Under the pieces are notes generated by a model. That model was not told the DNA's origin. It saw only the letters and a list, made by a program, of their open reading frames with translations, and did no database searches. Both the position numbers and the translations under genes were made by a program. 64,000 bases of DNA, from the NCBI GenBank assembly GCA_963580285.1, contig OY757011.1, positions 100,656,316-100,720,315 on the forward strand, written 5' to 3'. Numbering within the stretch: position 1 is the first letter of the stretch; every line of letters starts with the position of its first letter. Of the stretch, positions 29,375 to 41,879 are shown in pieces. The DNA is from Lucinisca nassula. Lineage: Eukaryota; Mollusca; Bivalvia; Lucinida; Lucinidae.

Positions 29375-29530
29375 AGGATAATGCCGTGGTTTACAAGGGT
29401 ATACATTGGTTGTGTATTAGGGGGTTCTAACGAGCACTCTCCAGCTACGTTTTGTTCATTAATAAGAAAAACGAATCACACATTTTCATAAGAAAAGTAA
29501 CTGTTTTGGAGACAAGCGAGAATGCCCTTT
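29375..29530. mobile_element. decayed MITE subtype A
   Basis: 'ggttgtgtattagggggttctaacgagcac' is a collapsed core. It is followed by 'taataagaaaaacgaat' and 'aaaagtaactgttttggag', the reversed left part of subtype A. Confidence 0.55.
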
Positions 29531-29574
29531 ATTACCGTAAGGTGTGGCAATGCAATACATCTGATCTCTTCCAT

Positions 29575-29700
29575 GAGCTGCAAAATAGAGTTGGAGGCAA
29601 TGATCTGGAATCGATACAATTAACCCACAGCTCCCATCAGAGACACCAAAGGGAAAGAAACACAAACATGAAACAACAGACCCTAATGGTTAATCAAAAT
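29575..29700 (+). repeat. 'GAATCGATA' repeat, 5' fragment
   Basis: 'ggaggcaatgatctggaatcg', 'aattaacccacagctcccatc' and 'gaaacacaaacatgaaacaac' match the family start at 56574. Confidence 0.65.
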
Positions 29701-31010
29701 GTATACATCAACGACGTAAGGATATTTATTAGAAGTATGAAACGGTTGACATTACATTGTTTATCAAATTGTCAACATTATAACATGTCAAACACCAATT
29801 AGTCACTTGTGTGACTATAATTGTACAGTAGATGTGTTGCAATTTGCATTTGTCCGCCTTTAACATCCTTCCCTTGACAGCACAATGATGTGCATAATCA
29901 ATAATATGTAAAAAGTGTTAACAAAATTGAACTGAACATGTATTTCATTGTCTTTATGTCAAATGAAAATGACATGTACATGCGTATTTGTACTTAATTA
30001 TAGACGTCAAGTTTCTTTGGCTCGCACCTTGAGATCACATGACTCCAAATGGTACCATACACTTGTATTTAAATTTTAGAACGCGTTTAGACGTATTCTC
30101 CAAAGGACTGGGGCAACGTGGGGTGGCGAAATGACGTATCCACTGCACTACGGTCTTCAAACATAACCACATGTAACAAGGTTAGCTTTTACAAAAAGCT
30201 AGGTCTACGCTAAGCACATATTAAACGTGAGTGTCCAAAAATATGTTTTATATATTAACTGTCTTTGGCATATTGGCCAGTCTGCGCCCAGGATCCTGCC
30301 GAGTGAAGAAAAATGTCTGAAATGTCAAAGTTACAAATGCTGAAATTTTGTCAAAAAGTACTTTTTCATCTTTAAAAAGGCACTTGTGCAATTTCAATAT
30401 GCTTGTAACATCTTAGCAAGTACTAGTATCTCGATGCAAGTGTAACCTCCCTTGTAAATGCATCAATTTGCTTTAAGAAGAATGGGTACACCTTAAGGAG
30501 AGACAACTCTTTAAAACGATGTCTTACTTACGATCAAATCTAAAAGGAAATGATTTCCTCAATAGAAGCAAACAGAAGGTTCAGAGTAAAACCCCTTTTT
30601 CACAGGAGCCAAGTTAATACAAATGTCCTGAACGTTACCTCCCTTGGTACACGGCGGCCTTATTACCGGGTGTATCATCTCCCCTTAAAGTCGTGCTAAT
30701 GAGAGAAAACGGATTAATTGGGTAATCAAGGTTGACAAAGACGGTACTAACAAATGACTCTGGGATCTTTTTTCATTAATCAACCATCTTTTTTCTAACT
30801 ATGTATCACTCTTGTTGTCACCAAACTGCAGACAAGTCTCTAAGGTTACTGCCAGAAAAGATGAGTGCATTGAAATGCGCATGTTGGGTCGTATCATCAC
30901 AAATCCCAACATTCGTGTCAGCACGCATCGAACATGATGGATTGGCTAAATATTGAGAGAGTTATATGCTCCTGCTTATGCCCAAGATCACTGAGGTGTT
31001 TGAGTGTAGC
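29701..31010. other. no gene seen
   Basis: About 1.3 kb of AT-rich unique-looking DNA. Short frames are random and none carries a motif. Confidence 0.45.
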
Positions 31011-31014
31011 GCTA

Positions 31015-31175
31015 TCATCACGAAAACATGCCTCTACAATTCTGACCCCCCCCCCCCCCATTGAACCCTAAAATAACGATTGTGCATACTCGTTAGAACC
31101 GCCTCATCGATTTTGCTTATTTCTGCTCTAAAAAAACGATTGTGCATACTCGTTAGAACCGACTCATCGAGCTGG
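31015..31175. mobile_element. truncated MITE subtype B with duplicated half-core
   Basis: CATCACGAAAACATGCC, then a C-run of about 13 replacing part of the interior. Two tandem copies follow of 'aaaacgattgtgcatactcgttagaaccg', each only one arm of the palindrome. Confidence 0.65.
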
Positions 31176-31429
31176 AGATCTCTTAACATTCCTACATATA
31201 AATAATGTTACCTCAGTGACTCATGGTTCCAGAATTTCTTTTTTCCAATTATAAGTTTGTGAGAAGTATATGTTGTCATGTCAACCAGAATTCAAATCCT
31301 ATTTTCCCTAAAATCATATGCAGCCTTCCCGCCTCAACCCCGCACCTAGTATAAGAGAATTGTGGACGGATGGCGACGGACGTTTGAGTGATCTAATAAG
31401 GCTTACTTTTTGTCGCACCTTCCTGTAGC

Positions 31430-31505
31430 AGGGTGCAACATAGGCGTCCGATTTTCCGTCCGTGCGTCCGTTCATCCGTGCGTCCGTCCGTTCGTCCGTC
31501 CGTCT
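31430..31505. repeat. (CGTC)n-like simple repeat
   Basis: 'cgtccgtgcgtccgttcatcc' and variants. It leads directly into the following tandem array. Confidence 0.8.
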
Positions 31506-33005
31506 GTTAACATTTACGTCGAAGTTCGACATTTACGTCAAAATTTTTATTTTACAAACCTCAGCTACCATCAAACCTTACATGAAACATCTCATTGACC
31601 TTCTCACTTTGTAAGCACTTTGACCTGGTTACTTTGACCTATATTTTGCGCTCCAGTGACTTTGACCATTACGTCGAAGTTCGAAATATACGTCAAAGTT
31701 CGACATTTACGTCAAGGTTTTTATTTACAGACCTCAACTACCATCAAACCTTACATGAAACATCTCATAGACTTTCTCACTTTGTAAGCACCTTGACCTG
31801 GTGACTTTGACCTATATTTTGCGCTCCAGTGACTTTGACCATTACGTCGAAGTTCGACATTTACGTTAAAGCTCGACATTTACGTCAAAGTTTTTATTTT
31901 ACAAACCTCAGCTACCATCAAACCTTACATGAAACATCTCATAGACCTTCTCACTTCGTAAGCACCTTGACCTGGTGAATTTGACCTATATTTTGCGCTC
32001 CAGTGACTTTCACCATTACGTCGAAGTTCGACATTTACGTCGAAGTTTGTATTGAAATCAACTATAAGACTAAACAACCATCAAACCTTTCATGAAACAT
32101 CACCCTGAGCTCCTGACTAAGCAAGCACCTTGACCGGGTGACCTTGACCTATATTTTACGCTTCAGTGAGTTTGTCCCAAATTACGTAAATGTTCCAGAT
32201 AAAAGGCCTACATCAATAAAATCTTGAATAGTGTTTCTCCTAGATGTATTGACTCTGCAGGTACCTTGACATGGTGACCTTGACCTATATTTTACGCTCC
32301 ATTGAGTTTGACACATTTTACCTCGAACTTCCAGATCTCCTCAAATAAAAGGCCAACAACCATCTTATCTTGCATAGTGCTTCTCCTAGATGTATTGACT
32401 CTGCAGGTACCTTGACCCGGTGACCTTGACCTATATTTTACGCTCCAGCGATTTGGACAAATTTTTATGTCGAAGTTCAAGATATCTGCAAATGAAAGGC
32501 CTGCAACCACCAAAGCTTGCATAATGCTGCCCCTGGATGTACTGATTCTGCAGGTACCTTGACCTGGTGACCTTGACCTATATTTTACGCTCCATTGACT
32601 TTGACACAATTTGCGTCACTGTTCCAGATCTTCTCAAATAAAAGGCCTGCAAGCACCAAATCTTGCATAGTGGTTCTCCTGGATGTACTGACTATGCAGG
32701 TACCTTGACTTGGTGACCTTGACCTATTTTTTGCACTCCATTGACTTTTACACATTTTAGGTCGACATTCCATATCTTCTTAACTATAAGGCCTACAACC
32801 ACCAAACCTTGCATAGTGCTTCTCCTACATTTTCTTACTCTGTGGGTACCTTGGCAAGGTGACCTTAACCTATATTATGCACTCCAGCGACTTTTACGTC
32901 AATGTTCAATATGTCCTAAAATAAATGGCCTACAGCCACCAAACTTTGCATAGTACTTCTCCTCATTGTACTGATTTGGCACGTACCTTGACCTGGTGAC
33001 CATGG
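31506..33005. repeat. tandem array, ~175- then ~143-bp units, ~10 copies
   Basis: The anchor phrase 'ggtgaccttgacctat' (or 'ggtgactttgacctat') recurs near 31620, 31795, 31971, 32135, 32272, 32411, 32558, 32703, 32851 and 32992. The first copies include 'cattacgtcgaagttcgac' and are longer; later copies share 'gtgcttctcctagatgta'. The array has two subtypes. Confidence 0.88.
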
Positions 33006-33101
33006 GCTATATTTGTTGGCCCCACTTCTACAACAAGAGGCCCAAGAGGGCCTGTCGCTCCACCGGCTAACTTCAGACAATTGTCATATTTATTACATTA
33101 A

Positions 33102-33316
33102 CCAATGGTATACTAGTGGACTCTTCTATTGCTATATGTTGGACCAGTCCATTTGTCATATAAGGGGTGTCAGGCCTATTTTTTTTTCTATTTTTGATGG
33201 AAAATTCTGTTAGCAAATAGTGCAGGCCCTGATCAGACATGGTGTTCTGTGGGGTCTGATCTGGGCCAGCACTGTTTGCCAAGGTACCCATTTAGGGTTT
33301 TCCCGCATGCAATGGG
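33102..33316. mobile_element. TTAA-type (piggyBac-like) palindromic MITE
   Basis: TTAA stands at 33098..33101. The ends are CCAATGGTATACTAGTGGAC and GCATGCAATGGG. It is an inverted relative of 49166..49386 along its whole length ('tgttggaccagtccatttgtc', 'ggaaaattctgttagcaaat'). The central hairpin is 33211..33283. Confidence 0.72.
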
Positions 33317-33915
33317 TAAAAAAGAAACAAGTGATCCACCCAAGGAATGTCCATTCTATATTTTTTGGACCCCAGAGCCATGGTTGGCAGGATTTATGTG
33401 AGTGACCATTTGGCATTGCTCCGTTCTAAATATCTAAAGCTCTGGGCCTTATGGTTTCAGAGAAGAAGACTTTTTTAAGTTTTTCCTATTATAAGTCTAT
33501 GGGAACTAATATGCCTCTGGGCGTGACCAATTTTTTACCCCAGGGGCATTGTTGGCAGGATTTATTTGAGTGACCACTTGACGTTGCTGCATACTTAATA
33601 TCTAAGCTCTGGGCACTGATGGTTTCAGAGAAGATTTTTGTCAGTTTTTCCCAGTATAAGTCTATGGGAGCTTATGGGCCTCAGGGTGTGGCCAATTTGG
33701 ACCCCAGGGGCATAGTTGGCAGGATTTATGCAGATGAATACTTCAAGTTGCTACATACTAAGCTCTTGGCCTTATGGTTTCAGAGGAGAAAAGTTTCAAG
33801 ATTTTGTCATTATTAGTCTATGGGAGCTACTAAGCACCGGGGCGTTGCCAATTTGGACTCAAGAGTCATAGTTCGCAGGACTTAGTGGGTGACCACATAA
33901 CTTTGCTACATACTA

Positions 33916-34093
33916 CAGTTCAACCTGTATTAAGCAAGTGCCTAAGGGATAGTCAAAATATGCTTGCTTAAGACAGGTTCTTGCTTAATACAGGTGAAAT
34001 TTAACACATCTGCCTTTCTTGGGAACTGAATGCCTGCTTGCTTAAGACAGGTTGATTGCTTAATAGAGGTGGCCACTAAGACAGGTTTTACTG
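33916..34093. mobile_element. mariner-like MITE
   Basis: TA flanks CAGTTCAACCTGT ... ACAGGTTTTACTG (TA at 33914..33915 and 34094..34095). The interior repeats 'gcttgcttaagacagg'. CAGT...ACTG ends with a TA duplication are the Tc1/mariner signature. Confidence 0.75.
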
Positions 34094-34936
34094 TAAATGT
34101 CTTAGCTTTAGGCTTTATGGTTTCAGAGAAGAAGTTTTTCCGTTTATTGGTCTATGGAAGCTAATGAGCCAAAGGAAGGTGGTGGCCATGGCGGCAATGT
34201 TTTTTGTCTGATCAAAATTTCTTCAATGAATCTGACAATGGTAGACACAAGGAACATTCATGAAAATTAAGAACGAAATCCATTTAGCGGTTTTGGAGGA
34301 GAAGATTAAAAAAAAAAGATCCCTTTATGAGTCTATGGAAGATAATTAGCCAATGGGCATGTCCATGGCGGCCATGTTTTTGTCTGATCAAAATTGCTTC
34401 AAGGAATCTGACAGAGGTCCACCCAAGGAACATTCATGCAAAGTAAGAATGAAATCCATTACGTTGAGCGGTTTTGGAGGAGAAGGTTTTTAAAACTTTC
34501 CCCATATAAGTCTTTGAAAGCTAATGAGCCAAGGGGCATGGCCATAGCAGTCATGTGGGGCATGGCCATGGTGGCCATGTTTTTTGCCTGATCCGAATTT
34601 CTTCAAGGAATCTGAAAGAGGTCCACCCAAGGAACATTCATGCAAAATAAGAATAAAATCCATTGAGCGGTTTTAGAGGAGAAGATTTTTAAATATTTTT
34701 TTTTGCTTTCGATGCCATTTTGTTCTGCATGTAACAAAATTCTTTGAAGGAATTCAGAAGAGGACTATGTGAGAAGCATTCCTGTGAAGTTTGGTTACAA
34801 TCGACCAAGTAGTTAAGGAGGAAATGTTTAAAGAAAAAAGTTAACGCACGGATGCACAACCGCACAGACGCACAACAGACACAGGGCCATAACATATAAC
34901 ATAAGACCCGCCGGTCTTTGGCCAGTGGAGCTAAAA

Positions 34937-35339
34937 AATGAACAGATTTATGTTTTTATTTCTTTCTTTTTTTATTTTTCCTTTCCTCCGTCGGATTCGG
35001 TATGCCTCCCTTTTCAACTAAGCCATTTTAATCCTCAGGGATCTGGAGAACTGTTGACACTGTAGTATAATTAGGTCTAATAAATCAATCTCCCTCAGTA
35101 TTTTGAATTATTTTGAAACATCAAGTCGTATAAATAGAGTTTGTGTATCACCAGTGTGATGGGCATGTGAAATTTCTGATGTTTTGAATTTTAGAATGAC
35201 AATTTGTAGGTGGACCTCTATAGATATATGATAGTCAGCAAAATTGGAGGAGATTAATTCAGATCCAGGAAGGTACTTTTAAATAAATAAATAAACAAGA
35301 ACTTTTGTAGAAGAAAAGACTTTTTTAACATTACACTAC
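34937..35339. other. no gene seen
   Basis: AT-rich sequence with nothing recognisable. Confidence 0.4.
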
Positions 35340-37756
35340 ATGTTATATAGTGAAAATAAACCCCGCCCACTGCAGCCATGTTTTATGTCGGATCAAAATT
35401 TCTTCAAGGAATCTGACAGAGGTCCACCCAAGGAACATGCATGCCAAATAACTATGAACTAAAACAAGAACTTTTGCAGAAAATATTTTCAGCATTACAC
35501 TATATGTTTTATAGTGAAAATAAGCCTCGCCCATGGCAGCCATGTTTTTTTGTAAGATCAAATTTTTTTCAAGGAATCTGACAACAGTCCACCAAAGGAC
35601 AATTCATGCAAATTACAATGAAATCCCACGAGTACTTTTGCAGAAAATGATTTTTTAGCATTACGTTATATGTTAAATAGTGAAAATAAGCCCCGCCCAT
35701 GGCGGCCATGTTTTTTGTCGGATCAAAATTTCTTCAAGGAATCTAAAAGAGGTCCACCCAAGGAACATTCATGCAAAATAAAAACAAGGCATCGCATGCG
35801 ATACAAATCCCCTCGCACTAGACAACTTCGTGTGTGGAAAACACTGAAATGGCAAAAGTCCAACTTGCTTGAGATATTATCATATGCAACATTTGTGTAA
35901 AGTTTGTTTAAAAATCCTCCAATAAATGTACATTCTAGAGTGATGACGTTTCTCTAAAAATAGCCATAGTGACCTTGACTTGAGGCCATGACCACGAAAG
36001 TAGATCTTGCTCAAGATATTATCATAAGCATCTTATGTGTGAAGTTATATTAAAATCTGTTAATAAATGTAGGCGATAGAGCTGTGACAAAGTTTTTCTA
36101 AAGATAGCCACAGTGACCTTGACCTTGAGGTCATGACCTTGAAAGTCCAACTCGCTCAAGATATTGTCATACGGAACATTTGTGTGAAGTTATATTGAAA
36201 TCAGTGAAGAAATGTAGGAGCTAGAGCGATGACAAAGTTTTTCTAAAAATAGCCACTGTGACATTGACCTTGAAGCCATGACCTTGGGAGTGGAACTCGC
36301 TCAAGATATTTTTATAAGGATCATTTGTGTGAAGTTATATTGAAATTGGTGAAGAAATGTAAGCGCTAGAGCAATGACAATGTTTTTGTAAAAATAGCCA
36401 CAGTGACCTTGACCTTGAGGTCATGACCTTGAAAGTCCAACTCGCTCGATATATTTTTATAAGGATCATTTGTTTGAAGTTATATTGAAATTGGGGGAGA
36501 AATGTAGGCGATAGAGCCATGACAAAGTTTTTCAAAAAATAGCCAGAGTGACCTTGACATTGAGGTCATGACCTTGAAAGTCGATCTTGCTCCAGATATT
36601 GTCGTAAGGAACGTTTGTGTGAAGTTATATTAAAATCGGTCAAGAAATGTAGGCGCTAGAGCGATGACAAAAGTACGTACGTACGTACGTGGCGCTAGAG
36701 CGATGACAAAAGTATGTACGTACGTTGCGCTAGAGCGATGACAAAAGTACGTACTTACGTACGTACGTACGGGACAAATGCTATATCCCCTCTCACAACT
36801 ATGTTGTGCGAGGGGATAATGAAATCCAACAGGTGGGTTTGGAGGAGAAGATGTTTAAAGATTTTTAATTTTTTGTGTGGTTTTGTTGCCATGGCAACCA
36901 GAGTTCTTGGTGTAACAAAATTCTTTGAAGGAATTTAGAAGAGGACTAAGTAAGGAACATTCCTGTGAAGCTTGGTTACAATTGGCCCAGTAGTTTAGGA
37001 GGAGAAGATGTTTTAGCATTACACTATATGTTAAACAGGGAAAATAAGCCCCGCCCATGGCGGCCATGTTTTTTGTCGGATCAAAATTTCTTCAAGGAAT
37101 CTGAAAGGGGTCCACCCAAGGAACATTCATGCAAAATAAAAATGAAATCCAACAGGTGGTTTTGTAGGAGAAGATTTTTAAAGATTTTTAATATTTTGTG
37201 TTGTTTTGTTGCCATGGCAACCAGAGTTCTGGGTGTAACAAAATTCTTTGAAGGAATTTAGAAGAGGACTAAGTAAGAAACATTCCTGTGAAGTTTGGTT
37301 ACAATTGGCCCAGTAGTTTAGGAGGAGAAGATGTTTTAGCATTACACTATATGTTAAATAGGGAAAATAAGCCCCGCCCATGGCGGCCATGTTTTTTGTC
37401 GGATCAAAATTTCTTCAAGGAATCTGAAAGGGGTCCACCCAAGGAACATTCATGCAAAATAAAAATGAAATCCAACAGGTGGTTTTGGAGGAGAAGATTT
37501 TTAAAGATTTTTTTTTTTTTTTTTTTGGTTTTGTTGCCATGGCAACCAGAGTTCTGAGTGTAACAAAATTCTTTGAAGGAATTTAGAAGAGGACTATGTA
37601 AGGAACATTCCTGTGAAGTTTGGTTACAATTGGCCCAGTAGTTTAGGAGGAGAAGATGTTTAAAGAAAAAGTTAACGCACGGACGCACGGACGCACGACA
37701 GACACAGGGCCATGATAATAGCCCCGCTGGCCTTCGGCCAGTGGAGCTCAAAAACG
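35340..37756. repeat. tandem repeat, ~320-bp unit, interrupted
   Basis: Units carry 'cgcccatggcggccatg', 'tcggatcaaaatttcttcaa', 'gttgccatggcaaccagag' and 'gaggactaagtaagg' at about 36890..37040, 37210..37360 and 37530..37680. The array ends with 'acgcacggacgcacg' and 'gccttcggccagtggagct', like the composite at 34936. 35785..36819 is a foreign insert. Confidence 0.85.
35785..36819. mobile_element. 1.0-kb insertion built of ~148-bp tandem units
   Basis: The host phrase 'gcaaaataaaa|tgaaatccaac', intact at 37430, is split here. The insert begins CAAGGCATCGCATGCGATAC, with ATCCCCTCGCAC near the left end and GTTGTGCGAGGGGAT near the right end. The right end is a 15-bp-stem hairpin around TAT. 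Between lie about five units containing 'tgaccttgaccttgaggtc' and 'gaagttatattgaaatc', then (ACGT)n. Insertion is between A and T with no duplication, or with AA if the last two bases are host. The superfamily is not certain. Confidence 0.7.
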
Positions 37757-38522
37757 GACCAGAGTTTCCTCAATCTGAGTGGCTTTGATCTTGCAAGCTC
37801 TGACAGCTAAAACAAAACACAACCTAGCAAAAGACTGTAAATCACATAATATGACAGACTATCTGATTAAATTTTAGAAAAGGCACACAGGCACACAGAA
37901 TAATGAGTTTTCCAGGCTTTAGCAGGGTGGAATATTTTCCAGCAAACCAATTTTAGTATTCACTGACTAGACTGTGCACAATACTCCATTTCAATGGTTT
38001 TATATTATGGTCAAGACAGTAGTTGTTACAGATATTAATTATGGAAACTGGATAGCTGATTCTTTTCTAATAAAGACTTATGTAACCGAGAAAAGGCAGA
38101 ACAAAATAAAAAAGTAACCCATTTAAGCATAGTGCCTCATGAATTAGAAATAGGCAAACTGAACAGATCCATATCAGCCGTTGCGTAAGGTGCCATCTGA
38201 TCAGGGTCTTTACTCAGTATATTTGAAAGATGCATACATTTCTGATTAAGTACCAGAAAACCCTATGACAAATGGACTTGTCCAGTGTATAAGTGTTGAC
38301 TGGGCTTTAATGGGTAGTGAAAATAGTGTATGAAACAATGCATAGGGTCTTTTTAGGGGGTGGTGGGAGGGGTGCAAAGCATTTCCAGCCTAGAATTTAC
38401 CATATGTGCACAGCAAAGGCTCAGATGCGTCTGAGCATCTGTGCAGTCTAATTGAATGCCAAAGAAGCTACTGAGCGCATGGTAAGCGCTGATTCTGACT
38501 GTGTGGATGCAGAGGCTGTTCC
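37757..38522. other. no gene seen
   Basis: Unique-looking AT-rich DNA without motifs. Confidence 0.4.
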
Positions 38523-38689
38523 TATGGGGTACCGTTTTACTATTTAATACAATTTCGAGATATCTATAATTTTATAATAGATATCTATAAATCAAATTAT
38601 AGGCATCTATACTTAACATCACTGATTTCAATAATTATCAGTATTTTTTGACATCATAAAATGCAATCAATGATATGTTTTGTTGTTTG

Positions 38690-38957
38690 TTTGTTTGATT
38701 TGAGCTTTTCCGTCAACACTGTGTAGGTAATTTTGGAGACGTTTCCAATTTTGTGGGACTTTGACCCGACATTGAGATGAAATGACGTCTCAAGCCCTGC
38801 CACCCAATGAAACAAATAGGGTTTATGTGCATGGGCGGTCCGACTCGCAACACTTTTCCTGGGCAGGCTTAGAACCTCAAAGCGTTTTACCAGTACTCGC
38901 ATACCATTGGTGTCAGCTCTGCGTGGAAGCATCATGCAGCCAAATCTATTTCTTCCA
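38690..38957 (-). repeat. SINE-like copy
   Basis: Reversed tail 'tttgatttgagcttttccg' and 'tcaacactgtgtaggtaatt', then 'gacattgagatgaaatgacg' and head 'gtggaagcatcatgcag'. It is inserted in the GATATC-rich element. Confidence 0.82.
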
Positions 38958-39208
38958 GAAAATATATTATGGATATCAATAAATGTAGTTATTGATATCC
39001 AAAATTGTTCTTCAATATTTGATATCTATATATCGTATTATTGGAATTATAGATATCACTTAGCATATTATAGGTATCATAAAAAGATAATAGATATCTA
39101 ATATTATTTATAGATATCTAATAATATTTACTGATATCCTATATTTTATTATAAATCAAATTATAGATATCTATATATCAAATTATATATATCTATAAAT
39201 CAAATTAT

Positions 39209-39495
39209 AGCCCCCGTCCATAGGGGCTTGAAGAAATATATGGGCTGCATGATGCTTCCACGCAGAGCTGAATCCGGCCCGCACACTAGTACTGGTAAAC
39301 CGCTTAGAGGATCTAAGCCTGTCCAGAAACCGCTAATAAACCGTATTGGTTTCATTCGGCAACAGGGCTTGAGATGTCATTCCATCTCAATATCGGGTAA
39401 AAGTCCCACAAATTGGAAGCAACGTCTCCAAAATGACCTTTACAGTGTTGACGGGGACGTTAAACCTCAAATCAAACAAACAAAAACAAAATATA
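39209..39495 (+). repeat. SINE-like copy, with core deletion
   Basis: The head is 'gcccccgtccataggggcttg'. The core lacks the 'caagcggtgcgag' part ('gtccagaaaccgctaataaacc'). The tail is 'gacggggacgttaaacctc' + (AAAC)n. Confidence 0.83.
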
Positions 39496-40164
39496 TATTT
39501 ATTAATCAAATCATAGATATATTTACTAATCATTATTGATATCTATAATTATCAGTACTTTATATCATAAATGAATCAATGAAATGTAGTTTATATTTCT
39601 TGGTATCTATAAATTTGTTGCATGATATCCATTATTCCTTTGCATATATAGATATCTAAAAATCAAATTATAGTTGTCGTTTAAAAGGCTGAATTATAGA
39701 TATCACAATTTTCAATAATGGATATCAAAAAATATATTATAGATATAAATAAATGAAATTATTGATATCCTAAAATGTTCTTCAATATATATATAATAAT
39801 GTAATAATATAATATATATAATGATAGATATCTATTATTGGAATTAAAGATTCCTAACATATTATCGATTTCATGAAAGAGTCAATAGATATCTAATATT
39901 ATTGATAGATATCTAGTAACATTTATTGATATCCTATATATTGATTATAGATATCTTTAATTTTATTTATAGATATCTTGAAATTCGATTAAATAGTAAA
40001 ACGGCACCTCATATGTTCCGAGTTTTTGCTTGGCCCAAATATAAATTACAGGAAATGCTGCTCGGGCAGTGTCGTGAGAAATTCTGCTAAAAAGCATGTG
40101 CAAATAACAAGGAAACCAATCAGCCCTATTCAGCCACAGTTTAATAAGTGCTTCTTTTCAACTC

Positions 40165-40880
40165 ACCTGACCAAAGGTCATGGTGAGCTTTTTTGACTGT
40201 GACATGTCCAGCTTCGTTGTATGTCATGCTTGCGTAAACTTTTCTTTTGAACACTTTAGAGGCTACAATTTTGGGCAAATCATCATCAAACTTAGTCAGA
40301 ATGATCATCATGACAATATCCCGGACCTATACGAATATGGGTCATGTCAGTTCAAAAAAGGTCACTGCTTTTGTCCGATCATCCTGGAACTTGCTCAGAA
40401 TGACCATTTTGACACTATCTCGGTCAGGTTTGAATATGGGTCATGTCGGAACAAAAAGGTGGTCATGCAGTAGGTCAAATCATAGAAAAACCCTGTGAAC
40501 TCTCTAGAGGCCACGGTTTTGGGCCAGTTTTCATAAATCTTGCTCAGAATGATCAACTTGACAATATCTGGACCAAATTGGAATATGGGTCATGTCAAAT
40601 CAAAAAGTAGATCAGTAGGTCATTTTGCCATAACTTTTGAACCGTTTGAGATAGAGCCTTCATATTTGGCATGCAGGCTCCTTGTGACAAGGAGTTCCCA
40701 ATCGTTTGACAAGGACTTCCCAATCATACAAAAAATAGACCTGTGACCTTGACCTGTGACCTACTTTATCATAACTTTTGAACCTTTTGAGATAGAGCCT
40801 TCATATTTAGCATGCATGTTCCTTGTGACAAGGGCTTCCCACCCATACAGAAGGTATGACCTGTGACCTCTGAGTATAAT
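40165..40880. repeat. dispersed tandem repeat
   Basis: It opens 'cacctgaccaaaggtcatgg'. Units repeat 'tcagaatgatca', 'gaatatgggtcatgtc' and 'cttttgaaccgtttgagatag'. Two or three units of each subtype are present. No gene. Confidence 0.75.
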
Positions 40881-41094
40881 TAAGTTTTCCAGATTGTAGC
40901 ACAGTTGAACATTATTTAGTTTCCACTGACCAGCCTGCTCAAAACTGTTTTTTTTTTTTTTTTTTTTGCTATGGTTTTACGAGCCTTCCAAGTTTATTTC
41001 ACTTATTTTGAGCCAAGCGATAATAAGGTCAGCAAAAACCTGAGCAGCCGGAGAAAAAACACCTGATCTTCCACTGCAGAACTTAGCGTCTCAC

Positions 41095-41200
41095 AACTGA
41101 CCCCAGCCGGGCTCGAACCAACAGCGGTGAGAGACCTTATGATTAAGAGTCAGCGCTCTTATCCACTAGATCAAGGAAACTTACTCACGTATGGTCAGTT
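41095..41200 (-). repeat. tRNA-Lys-like SINE head
   Basis: On the minus strand a tRNA-like head has A box TAGTGGATAAGAGCG, an anticodon-loop-like CTCTTAA and B box TTGGTTCGAGCCCGG. It lacks a proper acceptor stem and sits in repeat DNA, so I read it as a SINE head, not a tRNA gene. Confidence 0.6.
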
Positions 41201-41325
41201 TAAGCTCTACATAGAAGCACCATTTCTCCAAGCCCCGATAGGCGGGGCTTTTTTATGGTTTGAGATTGTGTATGATAACTGAATAGTCAAAACTATGCTA
41301 GTTAATGCTAGTTAATGCTAGTTAA

Positions 41326-41530
41326 CTCTTATCATGCTGTTCACAACAAGCCCTATCTTTGGAAACAGTGTAGATCCAGATCAGATGGCTTCTTCAGAAG
41401 CCATCTGATCGGGATCTACACTGTTTGACATCAAGTTTATGGCTTTGTAAGAATAAATTACATAAAGTAATCTGATTAGTTCAAAGTCAGAAATGGGTGT
41501 GGCTTAACTGAATATTCAGCAAGAGAAGGG
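41326..41530. mobile_element. TTAA-type palindromic MITE
   Basis: TTAA stands at 41322..41325 and 41531..41534. The ends are CTCTTATCATGCTG and CAGCAAGAGAAGGG. The central hairpin is AAACAGTGTAGATCCAGATC with tip CTTCTTCAGAAG. It is a sister of 42641..42838. A third small hairpin of the same kind is at 41731..41770. Confidence 0.82.
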
Positions 41531-41879
41531 TTAAAATCTTACTAAGCCTTTTTTTAGCATACTTACCTTAAGTCGACTTATTTTGATAGGAGCCGAAGCG
41601 TAAAGTCGACTAATTCTGATGGGGTCGAAAATGCACCCTTCCTGATATGATTCAGGTTCAAAAAAAACAAAATCTGGAATAAGGACAAAGGAATAAGGAA
41701 AAATGAATAAGCAAACAGCTTATCACTGGTTGCAAACAGTGCAGTACCGTATCAGATGCTGCACTGTTTGCTTAAAGTTCAACCAATTTTTATCAATGTT
41801 TAAATTCTACTCCGTCTGGTACCCCTTCACTCCTTCTGTTAGTGGGATGGGAGATCCCATTCTGTACAAAATGGGGAAA

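Larger units (their letters stand above)
33034..34936. repeat. composite dispersed repeat with conserved ends
   Basis: It opens 'caagaggcccaagagggcc' and closes 'ccggtctttggccagtggagct' after an 'acgcacggatgcac' tract. In between, a unit with 'tcagagaagaa', 'agtctatgggagct' and 'cataaggcc'-like phrases repeats, then a second unit with 'gatcaaaatttcttcaa' and 'ccacccaaggaacattcatg'. Two MITEs have inserted into it. No coding. Confidence 0.7.
38525..40011. mobile_element. TIR element filled with GATATC repeats, hosting two SINE-like copies
   Basis: The ends are TGGGGTACCGTTTTACTATT and the complement of AATAGTAAAACGGCACCTCA, inverted repeats of about 40 bp, with TA on both sides (38523..38524, 40012..40013). 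The interior is dominated by 'tagatatctat'-type palindromes. Two SINE-like copies in opposite orientation (38690..38957, 39209..39495) interrupt it. It is non-coding. Confidence 0.75.

Noticed and set aside
32292..32773. Repeated WSVKYRSRSPGQGTC-like peptides
   Set aside because: Translation of the ~143-bp tandem array on the minus strand; no gene structure.
35785..36819. Calling this insertion a Helitron outright
   Set aside because: Target A|T and the terminal hairpin fit, but TC at the 5' end and CTRR at the 3' end are missing, so only the insertion itself is claimed.
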